NCBI GenBank assembly: GCA_946811185.2
Contig: OX328102.1
Span: 14,881,194 to 14,945,193, forward strand
Direction: 5' to 3'
Length of the DNA stretch: 64,000 nucleotides
Source: Hippopus hippopus
Taxonomy: Eukaryota; Mollusca; Bivalvia; Cardiida; Cardiidae
The position numbers were made by a program, and so were the translations under genes. The notes beneath the pieces are model-generated. The model did not search any database, had not been told where the DNA came from, and saw nothing but the letters and a program-made list of their open reading frames with translations. Every line of letters begins with the position of its first letter. Within the stretch, counting starts at the first letter, position 1. Shown piece after piece: positions 31,520 to 40,820 of the stretch.

Positions 31520-31996
31520 TTGTGCGGCTCTCTGTTAAAAGGGGGTTTAACTCTTTACTAAAATACAAAATTCTAGATTTGTTCAAATTCAAAGCATGTG
31601 CAGACGACAAATCAAAGGTCGCTTAAATGATAAAACTTGCCTGTAATGGAGTAGAAAACATTGTGAAAAAAAGGAGAAAATGCTGGTAACCAGCATTTTC
31701 TCCTTTTCCCACGATGTTTCCTTTCGCAAGGTCGTTAAAACTCGAGATTGTTTGTTAAAGGGTTCAGCATTTCCATAACTCATTATGACAAGCAAGTCAT
31801 CATATATTGATAGATCCATAAAATCTATTTTGTCCTTATACAGGGTATATCATGAGGTAGACTGGCCCTTTGACATGCAGAAAATTGACCGATAGGAAAA
31901 AGTTTTGACCCAGGTCAGGCGCTGACTGCGAAGGACTGACCTCGGTCGATACTTTTTGCAGATGTGTTAAACACCCTTTTCTCAGAGCATTAATCA
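31520..31996 (-). mobile_element. MITE-C interrupted by MITE-A
   Basis: TGTGCGGCTCTCTGTTAAAAGG left TIR, then MITE-A from the TTTAA, then CAGCATTTCCATAACTC, GATAGATCCATAAAATC, hairpin CAGGTCAGGCGCTGACTGC and right TIR CCCTTTTCTCAGAGCATTA. Confidence 0.85.
31547..31764 (-). mobile_element. MITE-A copy inside MITE-C
   Basis: TTAACTCTTTACTAAAATAC left, CAAAGCATGTGCAGACGAC, hairpin core GAAAATGCTGGTAACCAGC, right TTTGTTAAAGGGTT. Confidence 0.95.
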
Positions 31997-32194
31997 TCAA
32001 GACAGCCTTCGGCCTACTTCAGCTTACAAGTAAACTACAACACGAGTCGAACATATTTTAAGTATTACAGCTTAATATTTATGGCAAAATCCGTAGGTAC
32101 TGTAATTAAAGTCCACCTGGTGTCATTCCTGACTACCCCTCCATTTAAAAATAAATTTCTGAATTTATATTTTGTGAAAGAGGTTAATGCGCTT
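31997..32194. other. Unassigned intergenic DNA
   Basis: No repeat or gene recognised before the minisatellite. Confidence 0.4.
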
Positions 32195-32660
32195 TGAACA
32201 CGTTACCAGACGACAAAATTTGTATACCAGACGATAAAATCTGCTAACCAAAAGACATAAACTGTCTATCAAGACGATAAAATCTGTTTAACAGATGACA
32301 AAATCTGTTTCCGGAAATTTGTTTACCGGAAATCAGTTAACCGGATGACAAAATCAGTTTACCGGATTACAATATCTAATTACCGGATGACAAAATCTGT
32401 TTACCGGATGACAATATCTATTTACCGGATGACAAAATCAGTTTAACGGATGACAAAATCTGTTTACCGGATGGCAAAATCTGTTTAAGGGATGAAAATA
32501 TCTAATTACCGGAAGACAAAATCAGTTTACCGGACGACAAAATCTGTTTACCGGACGACAAAATCAGTTTACCGGTCGACAAAATCAGTTTACTGGACGA
32601 CAAAATCAGTTTACCGGAAGACAAAATCTAATTACCGGACGACAAAATCTGTTTACCGAA
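32195..32660. repeat. 20/21-bp minisatellite
   Basis: The unit is about TTACCGGATGACAAAATCTG with GACGAC and CAG variants; about 22 units, sharper toward the right. The last 21-bp units keep one frame open (32492-32683), reading TTKSVYR repeats. The first three units are diverged (ACCAGACGACAAAATTTG). Confidence 0.95.
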
Positions 32661-32675
32661 TGCTCCAATTCAATG

Positions 32676-32788
32676 AAAACTGACGTCACTGGGAACTGAC
32701 GTCACTGAAACCTTTGTAAAACGTGAAATTTGGTGCATAAACTTGATGATGTCACTGCGATAGACATTCGTCGTATTTTTATTTAAAC
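32676..32788 (+). promoter_or_regulatory. Candidate promoter with paired CRE-type sites
   Basis: TGACGTCA occurs at 32681-32688 and 32697-32704 inside a 16-bp direct repeat (AACTGACGTCACTG), and a near match TGATGTCA lies at about 32747. TGACGTCA is the known CREB/ATF site. A weak AT-rich TATTTTTATTTAAAC lies just before the ATG at 32789. That this drives a gene is inference. Confidence 0.3.
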
Positions 32789-32809
32789 ATGGATTTAAAC
32801 GACTTCAAG
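32789..32809 (+). CDS. Candidate first coding exon (MDLNDFK)
   Basis: ATG at 32789 opens seven codons, MDLNDFK, and is followed directly by GTAAGTATT, a strong splice-donor match, in phase 0. The placement after paired CRE sites and the least repeat-rich DNA of the window are what single it out. Product unknown. A 21-base exon followed by a donor can arise by chance, and no downstream exon is proven to join it. If real, the next exon would begin in phase 0 after an AG; candidates at 33918-34000 and 35921-36202 are described separately. Confidence 0.22.
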
Positions 32810-32810
32810 G

Positions 32811-33684
32811 TAAGTATTATGAATTTTAATGATTTGTTGGCAAAAATAAACGACCATTAGTTGCCTCAAACGACCATTAGGTTATCCTTTTAACATTATG
32901 CACAATGCATGCGTTTCGACACTTCACAATTTGCTTACCTGACGAAGGGATGGTTCGTTTTAACCCCCGTGTATTTGTGTTAGAATGATATCAAACGATT
33001 ATACATGTAAAGTTCTATATTTATTTATTTTTAAAAATAATCCATTCTTTCCTTTTTAAAGACAACCTTCAAGGGAAACTAGTAATAATATAGTGCAGGC
33101 TACTCTGTTTGTTTGTCTTGTTGGCGGCTCGTATCGATCGATCGATGCCGCCATTTTGGATGTTGTGTTAAAAGTGTAGTCATGTATACGGGGCTCCCAT
33201 AAGGGAAACTGCTTTTACGAGGGTTTTGCCAGTGTACATGATATATATGTTCGGGGCATATTGTCCAATCAGATCACGAGAAATTTCTTTGCAGTAGGGC
33301 CTATAATAATAAAATCTATTTATCCAATGACAAATCTGTTTTCTGGAAATATGATGCACGAGCATTTTGATACTCTTTAAATGCATTTTTTTCTTATTTT
33401 TGTGTAAAGTTTCCCTTTGTCGTGAACGAGAACTTTAAAATTAAGAACTGACTCTACTTACTACACTCTTTCTAAAGCTTCTGGTTGCTTTACCAAATAA
33501 GCATGTGAGGATCAATTATTTGTAGGGTCAGAGAAATTCATGGGTCCTATCGCAAAATGGCTTCCATCAACCCTCACAAAGAGTTTTAGTCGAGTAGAGA
33601 TTTTAACCTTTGGATACGTTACTATGATACGTTACAAGTATCCTACTGAGCTACCAGGATACGATTGTAAGTACTGTATTGTCT
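32811..33684. other. Unassigned DNA, possible intron
   Basis: It holds a perfect GCCGCCATTTTGG (YY1-type motif) at about 33147 next to a short ATCG run (33134-33146), and AACGACCATTAG twice near 32849-32880. The 91-codon frame 33540-33815 runs into MITE-F and is not supported. Confidence 0.4.
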
Positions 33685-33872
33685 ACAGAAGCCTGGTCAC
33701 GAACCATTCTAAATTGCATATTGGTATAAATCTACATTTTGAAAGTAACACCATTTCTGATTGGCTTAACCGAATTCTTCAGCCAATCACAAATCGTGTT
33801 ACTTTTATAAATTAAAAAAAAAAAAATCAAGAATTACACAAACAAAGGATGGTTTGTGTATACGGGCCCGGG
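33685..33872. mobile_element. MITE-F, diverged
   Basis: GCCTGGTCACGAACCATTC left and ATGGTTTGTGTATACGGGCC right, inner arms TTTCTGATTGGCTTAACC / CAGCCAATCACAAATC, with an A run in the right arm. Confidence 0.75.
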
Positions 33873-33917
33873 AATATCAGCAAAAGGTGCGCACAGTAAA
33901 TTAGATTAGTCGGTCAC

Positions 33918-34000
33918 ATGATATCTGGGAGCTGTCCACCTACATTGACATGGCCAGATCTCGTCAAGACGTCTGCAAACAGTACCTGGAATTTTGTCTG
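33918..34000 (+). CDS. Weak candidate exon ending at a GTAAGA donor
   Basis: A frame open from just after TAG codons near 33908 reads IWELSTYIDMARSRQDVCK and QYLEFCL, then meets GTAAGATTG at 34001. The sequence is mixed polar/hydrophobic rather than repeat-like, and base composition is higher in GC than its surroundings. An ATG lies at 33950. A TGACGTCA lies at 34008. No clean acceptor with a pyrimidine tract is visible upstream, so it could be a first exon or nothing. No family recognised. Confidence 0.17.
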
Positions 34001-34142
34001 GTAAGATTGACGTCATTAGAGAGTTTTACGTCATTAAAATTTCCCTTTACGACAATATCTGTGAGACCAGTTTGCTGCACAAATATTTTATGCTATGATA
34101 AAAAAGCTTTGATAAGAATTAGTCTGAAAAGCGCCAGATCAT

Positions 34143-34350
34143 TTAACTCTTTGCCAAACGACAAAACTTTAAGCCCATTCAGATTCAAAGCATTTGCAGA
34201 CAACAATTAATATACGACTGAATGATATTCTTTGAATAGGTAGAAAACATTGTAGAAAAAGGTACAGCATTTTCTCCTTTTCCTACAATGTTTTCTAAAG
34301 CGTTCTTTCTCAAAATCGTTTATATTCGGGACTGTGAGGTGAATAGCTAA
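34143..34350 (-). mobile_element. MITE-A copy, hairpin left arm shortened
   Basis: TTAACTCTTTGCCAAACG left, CAAAGCATTTGCAGACAAC, GTAGAAAAAGGTACAGCATTTTC (part of the left arm lost), right end GGTGAATAGCTAA. Confidence 0.85.
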
Positions 34351-34584
34351 ACCAGACAGTTCCAGTCTGTCAATAATTCCTCTAAGTCATTTCGTTTCGG
34401 TTAGAATATCTCAGAAAGTGTCCTATCGTGTAGCTTCGATATTACACAGCAGGTTTCACGTAGTCTGATCTTGATCGTCATTTCAGAACATGTGATCAAG
34501 GTAAGTAAATGTCAGCTGACGGGCCTTGAAACGATGTATGTATGATTGACTAATAGATCTACAGTATTTAATTTGGAGCCTAGC

Positions 34585-34875
34585 CCCGGTTGCTCCGTCG
34601 ATAGCATACAGGACTTGAGAACAGGGGGTCGCTGGTTCGATCCCCTGCTCGGCCAATATCTGTCCGAGGACTGATGATAGATCTAGCCATTGCAACAGGA
34701 TTTATTCTCTCTCACCGCTGACCATTGATGATTAGGTGGAAAAGCAGCTAGTGGCTTGGAAAGAATATTGTGCAGAGTACTGTTAGAGAAACTCCAGGAA
34801 AGCATGGATAGGTGCACTGGCTGCCTCGATATAACTTAAATAATGTTGAAAACGGAGTTAAACAACATACACTAT
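34585..34875 (+). mobile_element. SINE-2 copy, full length
   Basis: Head GCCCCGGTTGCTCCGTCG with ATAGCATACAGGACTTG, B box GGTTCGATCCCCTGC at about 34633, GAGGACTGATGATAG, TCTCACCGCTGACCATTG, CCAGGAAAGCATGGATAGG, and tail AATGTTGAAAACGGAGTTAAA. Confidence 0.9.
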
Positions 34876-34979
34876 GTAATTTGCAGAACAATAAAACTGT
34901 TGGTTGAGATATCTTTTCAGACTTACGAAATTGATTATTAGCATTTTTTAGTCATTATAAGCCATCGTATCTACGTTGT

Positions 34980-35055
34980 TTACATAGAGTGTTTTTTGGT
35001 ACAATGCATCACGGAAATGCATAAAGCCCCCTTTTGTCGGAGCATGACTCGTTTA
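34980..35055 (+). mobile_element. MITE-C right end only
   Basis: TACAATGCATCACGGAAATG and AAGCCCCCTTTTGTCGGAGC, a truncated copy. Confidence 0.75.
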
Positions 35056-35659
35056 TTTGTTATTGAAAGAGTTATTAATTAAATCCCGTGTCAACAAGGA
35101 AGAAGTTCGATGCTTCAGGCCGGATTATCGAAAGACTATCTACTTGGTGGCCATATCTCAATCCTGGAACTTTGATAGTCGTAATGCCTCCTCTGACGTC
35201 ATCGATGGTTTGAAATGTTTGAAAAGCACTTACACATTTCAAGAAGCTTTCATTTCATTGGCTCCCTAAAACTCGATGACGTCATCATCGTCTTGTTCCT
35301 GGTTACCAAGACCCGAGATATCAAACTGGGATAGTTGTGTGAATTATTTGTTTGTAAACAAAGTCTCAAGAACTATTGAAACGGAATAGTGTGTGGAAAG
35401 ATTATTGTAATTTCTAGATCAACTTTATACGAGAACTGTTTAAACAAAAGAAGAGGTCATTATGGCGATGTTGATTTCTGGGTTTGCCGTGAAGGATGCA
35501 TTGACGTATGTTCTGGAACAACAAGTTTATCTGAACCTGTCAAATCAGCAATGTCTACGTGGAAATCTACCCCTACTGCTCACTTTCCATCGTTTTGTTA
35601 TCGTATTGTTTTTTTTTTTTATTTCGTTTTGATTTATCGACTTATTTTTCCGAATGAAA
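35056..35659. other. Low-repeat DNA with overlapping open frames
   Basis: Two further TGACGTCA sites (35194-35201 and 35277-35284). Frames 35057-35269 (70 codons), 35389-35676 (95 codons) and 35462-35632 (56 codons, reading MAMLISGFAVKD and ALTYVLEQQVYLN) overlap. The last looks most protein-like, but none has a recognised domain or clear splice context. Confidence 0.35.
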
Positions 35660-35910
35660 TGTTCAGTAAGCTCTAAGCTTTGTTTCGGCGGAGCGGAATA
35701 CGCTAGCTTTTGACCTCCTTTTTGGTGGTGATACACCCGAATGAATAAACAGTAATTTGCGATTGGTAAAAACTTTGGACATGTTTACATTGCGGGCCTA
35801 TCTGCGGGCACATGTATGACATTAATGTTTAGGTGTCGATGGCACTAGGTGCACCATAGCAAATGAATATGACAGGGATAATCTTTTTTTTTTTTTGTAC
35901 TAATTGTACG
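35660..35910 (+). repeat. Dispersed repeat L, copy 1
   Basis: CGCTAGCTTTTGACCTCC, GTAATTTGCGATTGGT, TTGCGGGCCTATCTGCGGGC and TTGTACTAATT are matched in order at 56790-57065. Termini are not defined. Confidence 0.7.
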
Positions 35911-35914
35911 CGTT

Positions 35915-36202
35915 ATGGTCAGCGCTGGGACGAGCGACCAAGCACCTTACATTTATATCTACGTAAGTCCTCATTCTTTTGCAGCAACACTTCTAAATTC
36001 TATACGATATATTGACATTTACTCCTCTTTTTCTTTACAGTTATACAAGTCGTTGTATAAAAATACTTTTAAGTTACGGAAATTTGTCATTTGGTCCAAG
36101 TTTCACTTTGCCAACGCATGTTCGAAGTCAAATCTCCATTTGCTTACCGGCTATTCTATGAACTCTCTGTTCAGTGTTGTATGTTTGGTGGTTGACCAAT
36201 AG
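35915..36202 (+). CDS. Weak candidate two-exon coding segment
   Basis: The frame is open from ATG 35915 to TAG 36202 (95 codons). It contains a GTAAGTCC donor at 35963 and a strong acceptor CCTCTTTTTCTTTACAG ending at 36040. If spliced, 16 codons (MVSAGTSDQAPYIYIY) join 53 codons starting LYKSLYKN, both phase 0. The 78-base intron would be a multiple of three without stops, so splicing cannot be told from frame alone. AATAAA at 36421 followed by T/G-rich DNA could be a 3' end. No domain recognised. The first codons lie 5 bp after repeat L. Confidence 0.2.
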   Translation: MVSAGTSDQAPYIYIYVSPHSFAATLLNSIRYIDIYSSFSLQLYKSLYKNTFKLRKFVIWSKFHFANACSKSNLHLLTGYSMNSLFSVVCLVVDQ

Positions 36203-36464
36203 TCAAATCAATCAAAGTGCTGTCAGCACTGTAATCGGTCGACACTGAATAACCACACTGTTTTTGAAAATCACATATCAAATGGTAGTTGTTTGAACTG
36301 TGTATGGGAGTAAGAACCCCATGTTATATTGCCTTTTATACTGAATTAGAACCTTGACAATGGATAAAGAAATCCATTCTTATTCTTGCAAAGGACTATG
36401 TGGAAATCATCTAATTTAGTAATAAACTGGTTGAGTAATTGGTTGTTTTGTGTTTTTGGTCGCT
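36203..36464. other. Unassigned DNA, possible 3' UTR
   Basis: No repeat; AATAAA at 36421-36426 with GGTTGTTTTGTGTTTTTGG after it is the only feature. Confidence 0.35.
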
Positions 36465-36640
36465 TTAGACATTATTTCAGTCATATCGCGGCGACAGCCT
36501 TCTTATTCATATTTGTCAATGATTTCACTAGTACTAGGCAAGGGCTCTGAGGTATCCTACCTGATGACACTCCCACGAAAAACACAAGTGTCGAATCCTA
36601 CACCATACAACTGAACCACCTAGGAACCCTTTTTTTTCAA
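36465..36640 (-). mobile_element. SINE-3-like copy, inverted, partial
   Basis: Read on the minus strand: head GGTTCCTAGGTGGTTCAG, B-box-like GTAGGATTCGACACTTG, GGGAGTGTCATCAGG, and tail CGCCGCGATATGACTG. The core AAGACACTTAAG part is deleted. Confidence 0.6.
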
Positions 36641-37244
36641 CCTGTCTTTTACAAATTAGTAGTTTAACGGAATGGTCTAAGTAGAGATTTGCCAGCCGTC
36701 AGCAATAGAACGTAAAAGATACGGAATTCTAATCAGCAATTCTTATTATCAAGCTTTAGACATCACTCTTACAAGATTAACAGTACCTACCAGCCTTTTA
36801 CTAAAAAGAAAAAAAAAAAACACACACACACACACACAAACACAAAATTTGATATTCTTTATTATTCTAACTTTAGCAACTTTGGTAACTTTAATATAGT
36901 TACAAGACTCACTTTTCTACCAACTATTGGAACACAGACAGAGTGTACTGTAGCACATTGCCAGACTCTTAATAATATCCTTAGTTTTTTACTTTTAAAT
37001 AATTTGAATAAATCGTATAAAATGTGTTTGCATTTTGACTCCCGAATTGTTTATTTTTGGCCGCTAGTGGGCTATCTATTTCTCCATTTTTAACAAGCCA
37101 TCGTATCTATCGAGATAAATTGTCCTCTCTAATATTTTTGGCTGGCTAAATCTTCCTGGGCCGAATCACCCTGGCCACAACGTCTGCTTGCCAAATTTTC
37201 CAACCGTACTTCTAAAGAATGTAGCTAATATCTACGTAACCGTC
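36641..37244. other. Unassigned DNA with A/CA tract
   Basis: A poly-A followed by (CA)n lies at about 36809-36842. No gene recognised. Confidence 0.45.
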
Positions 37245-37473
37245 ATCTCTTCACCAACCAACGAAATTTTAGACTTGTCAAAATCGAAAGCATTTGGACA
37301 TTACGAATCGAATTTGACTGTAGCCCAAATGATGAGTTGAATCGTTGAAAAGGTAGATAACATCGTGGTAAAAGGAGAAAACGATGGATCAGCATTTCCC
37401 CCTTTTCTGCAATGTTTTCAACAGCCTTTTCCCTCAAGGTTGTTAAAATTGGGATTGTGTGGTAAAGAGTTAA
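37245..37473 (-). mobile_element. MITE-A copy, hairpin mismatched
   Basis: TCTTCACCAACCAACG left, TTTTAGACTTGTCAAAATCG, AAAGGAGAAAACGATGG, and right end GTGTGGTAAAGAGTTAA. Confidence 0.85.
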
Positions 37474-37849
37474 AACTCTGAGTTAATCTACTGGCCGTTT
37501 TCAGTCAGAAACCACTGTACAAATATTACAGTTTCATTTACAGATCTATATCCTACGCGAACATCCAATTATGATCTAAGATATATACGTGTGTAATATT
37601 GATCTGCACTGCACTCAAAGGACAGTCTAATCTCGATATTTTATTGTCTGCAAAAGCAACGTTTCTTAACCTTGACCAATACAGGTTATGTATTTGATTC
37701 ATTCTAATAAGCGAGGAGCATAGCTACAGTAAACCTTGTGCTCTTTATCTGAAAAACTGGACCTTGTGGAAAGGATGAGAATCAACTAATATAAAGCAGC
37801 CTATTTATTGAAGGGCCATTGCTGTCTTGACTAGAATATCTCATATAAA
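37474..37849. other. Unassigned intergenic DNA
   Basis: A weak MITE-B-like trace near 37595 (TATTGATCTGCACTGCAC) only. Confidence 0.4.
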
Positions 37850-37940
37850 AAATGTTACGACAGATCCAAGATCTGACTGCATGTTCTATACAGTCTGGTC
37901 TGAATCTGCACTCTCTGCAAAGGCAACATGTTTTGCTTAG
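37850..37940. mobile_element. MITE-B2 copy, diverged
   Basis: CAGATCCAAGATCTGACTGC, ATACAGTCTGGTCTGAATC, TCTGCAAAGGCAACATG. Confidence 0.6.
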
Positions 37941-38085
37941 CCCTCTAAAGAAAAATACCTTGGAAAAAATACATGCTCTTAAACTTTTCCCTGGTCCGTT
38001 GATTCAGACATGGAGAATTATATCTTAAGTGAGAGTATTTATGTTGCAGTTTCACCCCCCCCCCCCTCCGGAGAAAATGCTCTAT

Positions 38086-38240
38086 TTAACTCAACCAAAT
38101 GACAAAATTTTATTTTGAAAATCGTTCATATGGTGAAGAAAATGCTGTTGGAAAAAGAGATGATGGTGGTTACAAGCATTTCTCTCTCTTTCCCACTATA
38201 TTTTCAATGCCCCACAGGATTGTTTTGTCAAGGGTCAGCA
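38086..38240 (-). mobile_element. MITE-A, heavily decayed
   Basis: TTAACTCAACCAAATGAC left; GATGATGGTGGTTACAAGC in the hairpin; ATTGTTTTGTCAAGGGT right. About 75 bp shorter than full length. Confidence 0.65.
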
Positions 38241-39323
38241 GACTGACAGACTGATTCAAATCTAAGCTCATCAAGAAGAAACATGTCAGTGACCGTACAA
38301 AATGGTAGTGCCGTGTCTGTAAGGGGTTATGAAAATTTAACACATCTGACGCTAAAAAAAATGCGTAATCAGATACTGCTGGTCAGTACTGTGAATGGAC
38401 AGTCTGGCTTGTAAAGTTGTAGGCGTGGGATCACCAGTCCATTCTGAAAATGCTTACGTAATGACCTCTCCGCTACTTAGAAGTTAGAGGTCATAACCCT
38501 TACACAAGTTTACATCCCTTTCCCTCACAGCTTCACACTTTTTTGCCTCACTAGCGTTAAACAACCCACGGCCAATCACTATTTTAAACCTACGCCTGTT
38601 ACGAGTTGCATTTACATCACTTTGCTCTAATGCAGTACAATCTAAATTTCTAAATTCTTTACAGCACTATTTCTTACAAACTCCTTTCTGTAGCGATTTT
38701 ATCTTTGCCCCAACCCTAGATGACCCGTGAACTTTTCAACACCTGCAACATATACGGACAACACTCGTCACAACTCGACCGATCCCGTAAATACGTATAT
38801 AGTGACCAACGACCCACTCGAAGTTTGCCGAATAATATAGACAGTCGACGGCTACAGAATGTGTTTACATCACGCGATACAATTGATTCGCTTTCGTTTC
38901 ATTCATACAATTACTCATTACCTCTGACCCCATTTCTGATAACTTTTGAAAGTAAACTGCTACGAGTTTTTCCATTTCTGCTCGCTAGACATTTTGATTA
39001 CATTGGTAATATGACAAAATTCAATGCTAAACAAGTTGTAATCACCGTTTATTGCATAATTGAAAAGTTGAGAACGGGATTACTTGACGCCTGTTTACTA
39101 GGACTGTTTATTCATTCTTGCGCTCAACCGAAAGTAGTATTTGTAATAAGGTCACGACAGGCTTGTTAAGCGTTGTAATGCTGTAAATGAACGCTGTTAC
39201 GAGTTGCAGTTACATCAGTTTGCCCTCAGCGGACGGGTTTCCGAAATTTGTGGTCTCTCTAATCGTCCGGCTTACGCCGACCGGTTAAAAACCTGTTTTC
39301 CTCTCTATTTAATGAGAATTGCT
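38241..39323. other. Low-repeat DNA with a direct repeat
   Basis: CTGTTACGAGTTGCATTTAC at about 38597 recurs as CTGTTACGAGTTGCAGTTAC at about 39193, about 600 bp apart. Between them lies a 149-codon open frame (38720-39169), the longest in the window outside tandem repeats. It shows no domain, coding bias or splice context that I can judge as real. Confidence 0.4.
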
Positions 39324-39475
39324 TAACCCTTGTAGCACTGAACCCGGACTCACCTGCCTATGCAAACAGTGTAGATCAAAGATAAGACTGTACAGAACTT
39401 GCAGTCCGATCTTTGATCTATAATGTCCTTTTCTTTGCCAGAATTCTGACAAAAATAGCTTTAAAATTGCAATAT
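39324..39475 (+). mobile_element. MITE-B, right part missing
   Basis: TTAACCCTTGTAGCACTG left, hairpin AAGATAAGACTGTAC / TTGCAGTCCGATCTTTG, ends at TTGCAATAT where MITE-D begins. Confidence 0.75.
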
Positions 39476-39728
39476 GGCCTGCAACACGCGAAAAGGGGCA
39501 TTCGGACATTTGCGTAAAGTGTCGTCTCGGATCAGCCTGCGCAGTCCGCGCAGGCTAATCCGAAACGACACTTTCCGTTTTCATGTAATTTTCTGTTTTG
39601 CGCAAGGCTACTGAAGAACAAAACCTAATGTAGTCGTAAAGTGCCGTCTCGGACTGCGCAGGCTGATCCGAGACGACACTTTACGCAAATGTCCGAATGC
39701 TCCTTTTCACATGTTGCAAGCCAATTAT
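39476..39728 (+). mobile_element. MITE-D copy, second hairpin shortened
   Basis: GGCCTGCAACACGCGAAAAG left. The first hairpin is intact. The second reads CGTCTCGGACTGCGCAGG, with the left arm's GATTAGCCTGCGCG lost. Right end TTGCAAGCC. Confidence 0.9.
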
Positions 39729-39729
39729 A

Positions 39730-39905
39730 TGCCAGTCATGCTCTGACAAAAGAGGGTTTACTGCATCTCCGTGATGCATTAAGACCAAACAAGTCATCAC
39801 ATAATTATGGATCCATGAAAATCCATTTTGTCAAACAACGGACTGAATTATGAGGTAGAATGGCCTTGGACATGCAGAAAATTTAAAAAAAAAGGCAAAG
39901 CATCA
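39730..39905 (-). mobile_element. MITE-C, hairpin and right TIR missing
   Basis: CAGTCATGCTCTGACAAAAG left, TTATGGATCCATGAAAATCC, GACATGCAGAAAATTT, then an A run. Confidence 0.8.
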
Positions 39906-40588
39906 TTCTGGGTTGTTCTCAAGCCCGAGACAAAGGTGGGGGGGGGGGGGGTATAACGAGATTGATATTGCATTTACATATTTTTCTTTAGTCCCTTTCC
40001 CTCACTCCACTGAAAATGCTTCCTACGGATCTGCTGCAAGCAGAGTTCCCTCGGCGAATTCCGAAAATGATCGTCAGTACATCTGTACATGCTTGTCGAT
40101 AAAACCGAGTACGGAATGTGCCAAGACAAGTCAGCTATAACGATCAGGTGCGATTTGTCATTGGGTCGCAAGACCTTAGTCGCTTCCGACTGAGCCACAC
40201 ACATGGTAATACCACATAACTTGCTGCATGTTTTCTGAATGATTTGACAACGTATGATTTCCTGTACAACAAACATATTTATCTAATGTAGTGAGTAATG
40301 ATTAACAAAGAAGGAGAACTTTACACCTTGCTCTTTGGAGGGGGCTGTCTGATTTGTATAAATTACAAGTTTACTTACCCCATTTCCACCAAACCCCCCC
40401 CCCCACTCCAATTCAATTGGTCAGTAGCTTTAGGTATCACTGGGTATCACTTAATTGATTTCGAATGGCAAAGAAGAGCTGAAGATCGCTATGGCAGAAA
40501 GAGGACTGAGTTCAGACAGTATGGATGGTCTAATCTCTATCTGCTTCCTTAGTAATGGACATTCAAAGATCGAGATAACAGATTATCG
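39906..40588. other. Unassigned DNA with G and C tracts
   Basis: A G run at about 39938-39951 and a C run at about 40396-40406. A decayed tRNA-like head may lie on the minus strand at about 40140-40206 (GTGGCTCAGTCGGAAGCG). Open frames of 75-100 codons here have no support. Confidence 0.4.
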
Positions 40589-40820
40589 TTGAACCCTTTA
40601 CCAAACAATTTAGAACTTTTACCACCAGGGGAAAGAAGGTTTTTGAAAGCATTATATGAACAGGAGAAAATTCTATAACTAGCATTTCTCTGTTTTCCAT
40701 AATGGATTCTACCCTTTCAAAGACGAGTTCCTTCTCTTGGGGACAGTAAATTTTGTCGTCTGCAATTGCTTTTTTTTATTTTTGAAAAGTCTTGAAAGTT
40801 GTCATTTGGTAAAGAGTTAA
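40589..40820 (+). mobile_element. MITE-A copy
   Basis: TTGAACCCTTTACCAAAC left, weak hairpin (ATTCTATAACTAGCATTTC), TCGTCTGCAATTGC, right GGTAAAGAGTTAA shared with the next copy. Confidence 0.85.

Noticed and set aside
32195..32660. CRISPR-like array or repeat-protein exon
   Set aside because: Contiguous 20/21-bp units without spacers; only the last nine or so units stay in frame.
38720..39169. 149-codon protein-coding gene
   Set aside because: No domain, no splice or promoter context, and composition is not clearly coding; kept only as a note with the direct repeat.
40298..40552. 84-codon frame resembling the C-terminal part of a reverse transcriptase element
   Set aside because: The likeness of the RRAEDRYGRKR stretch was vague and no RT or endonuclease motif lies nearby.
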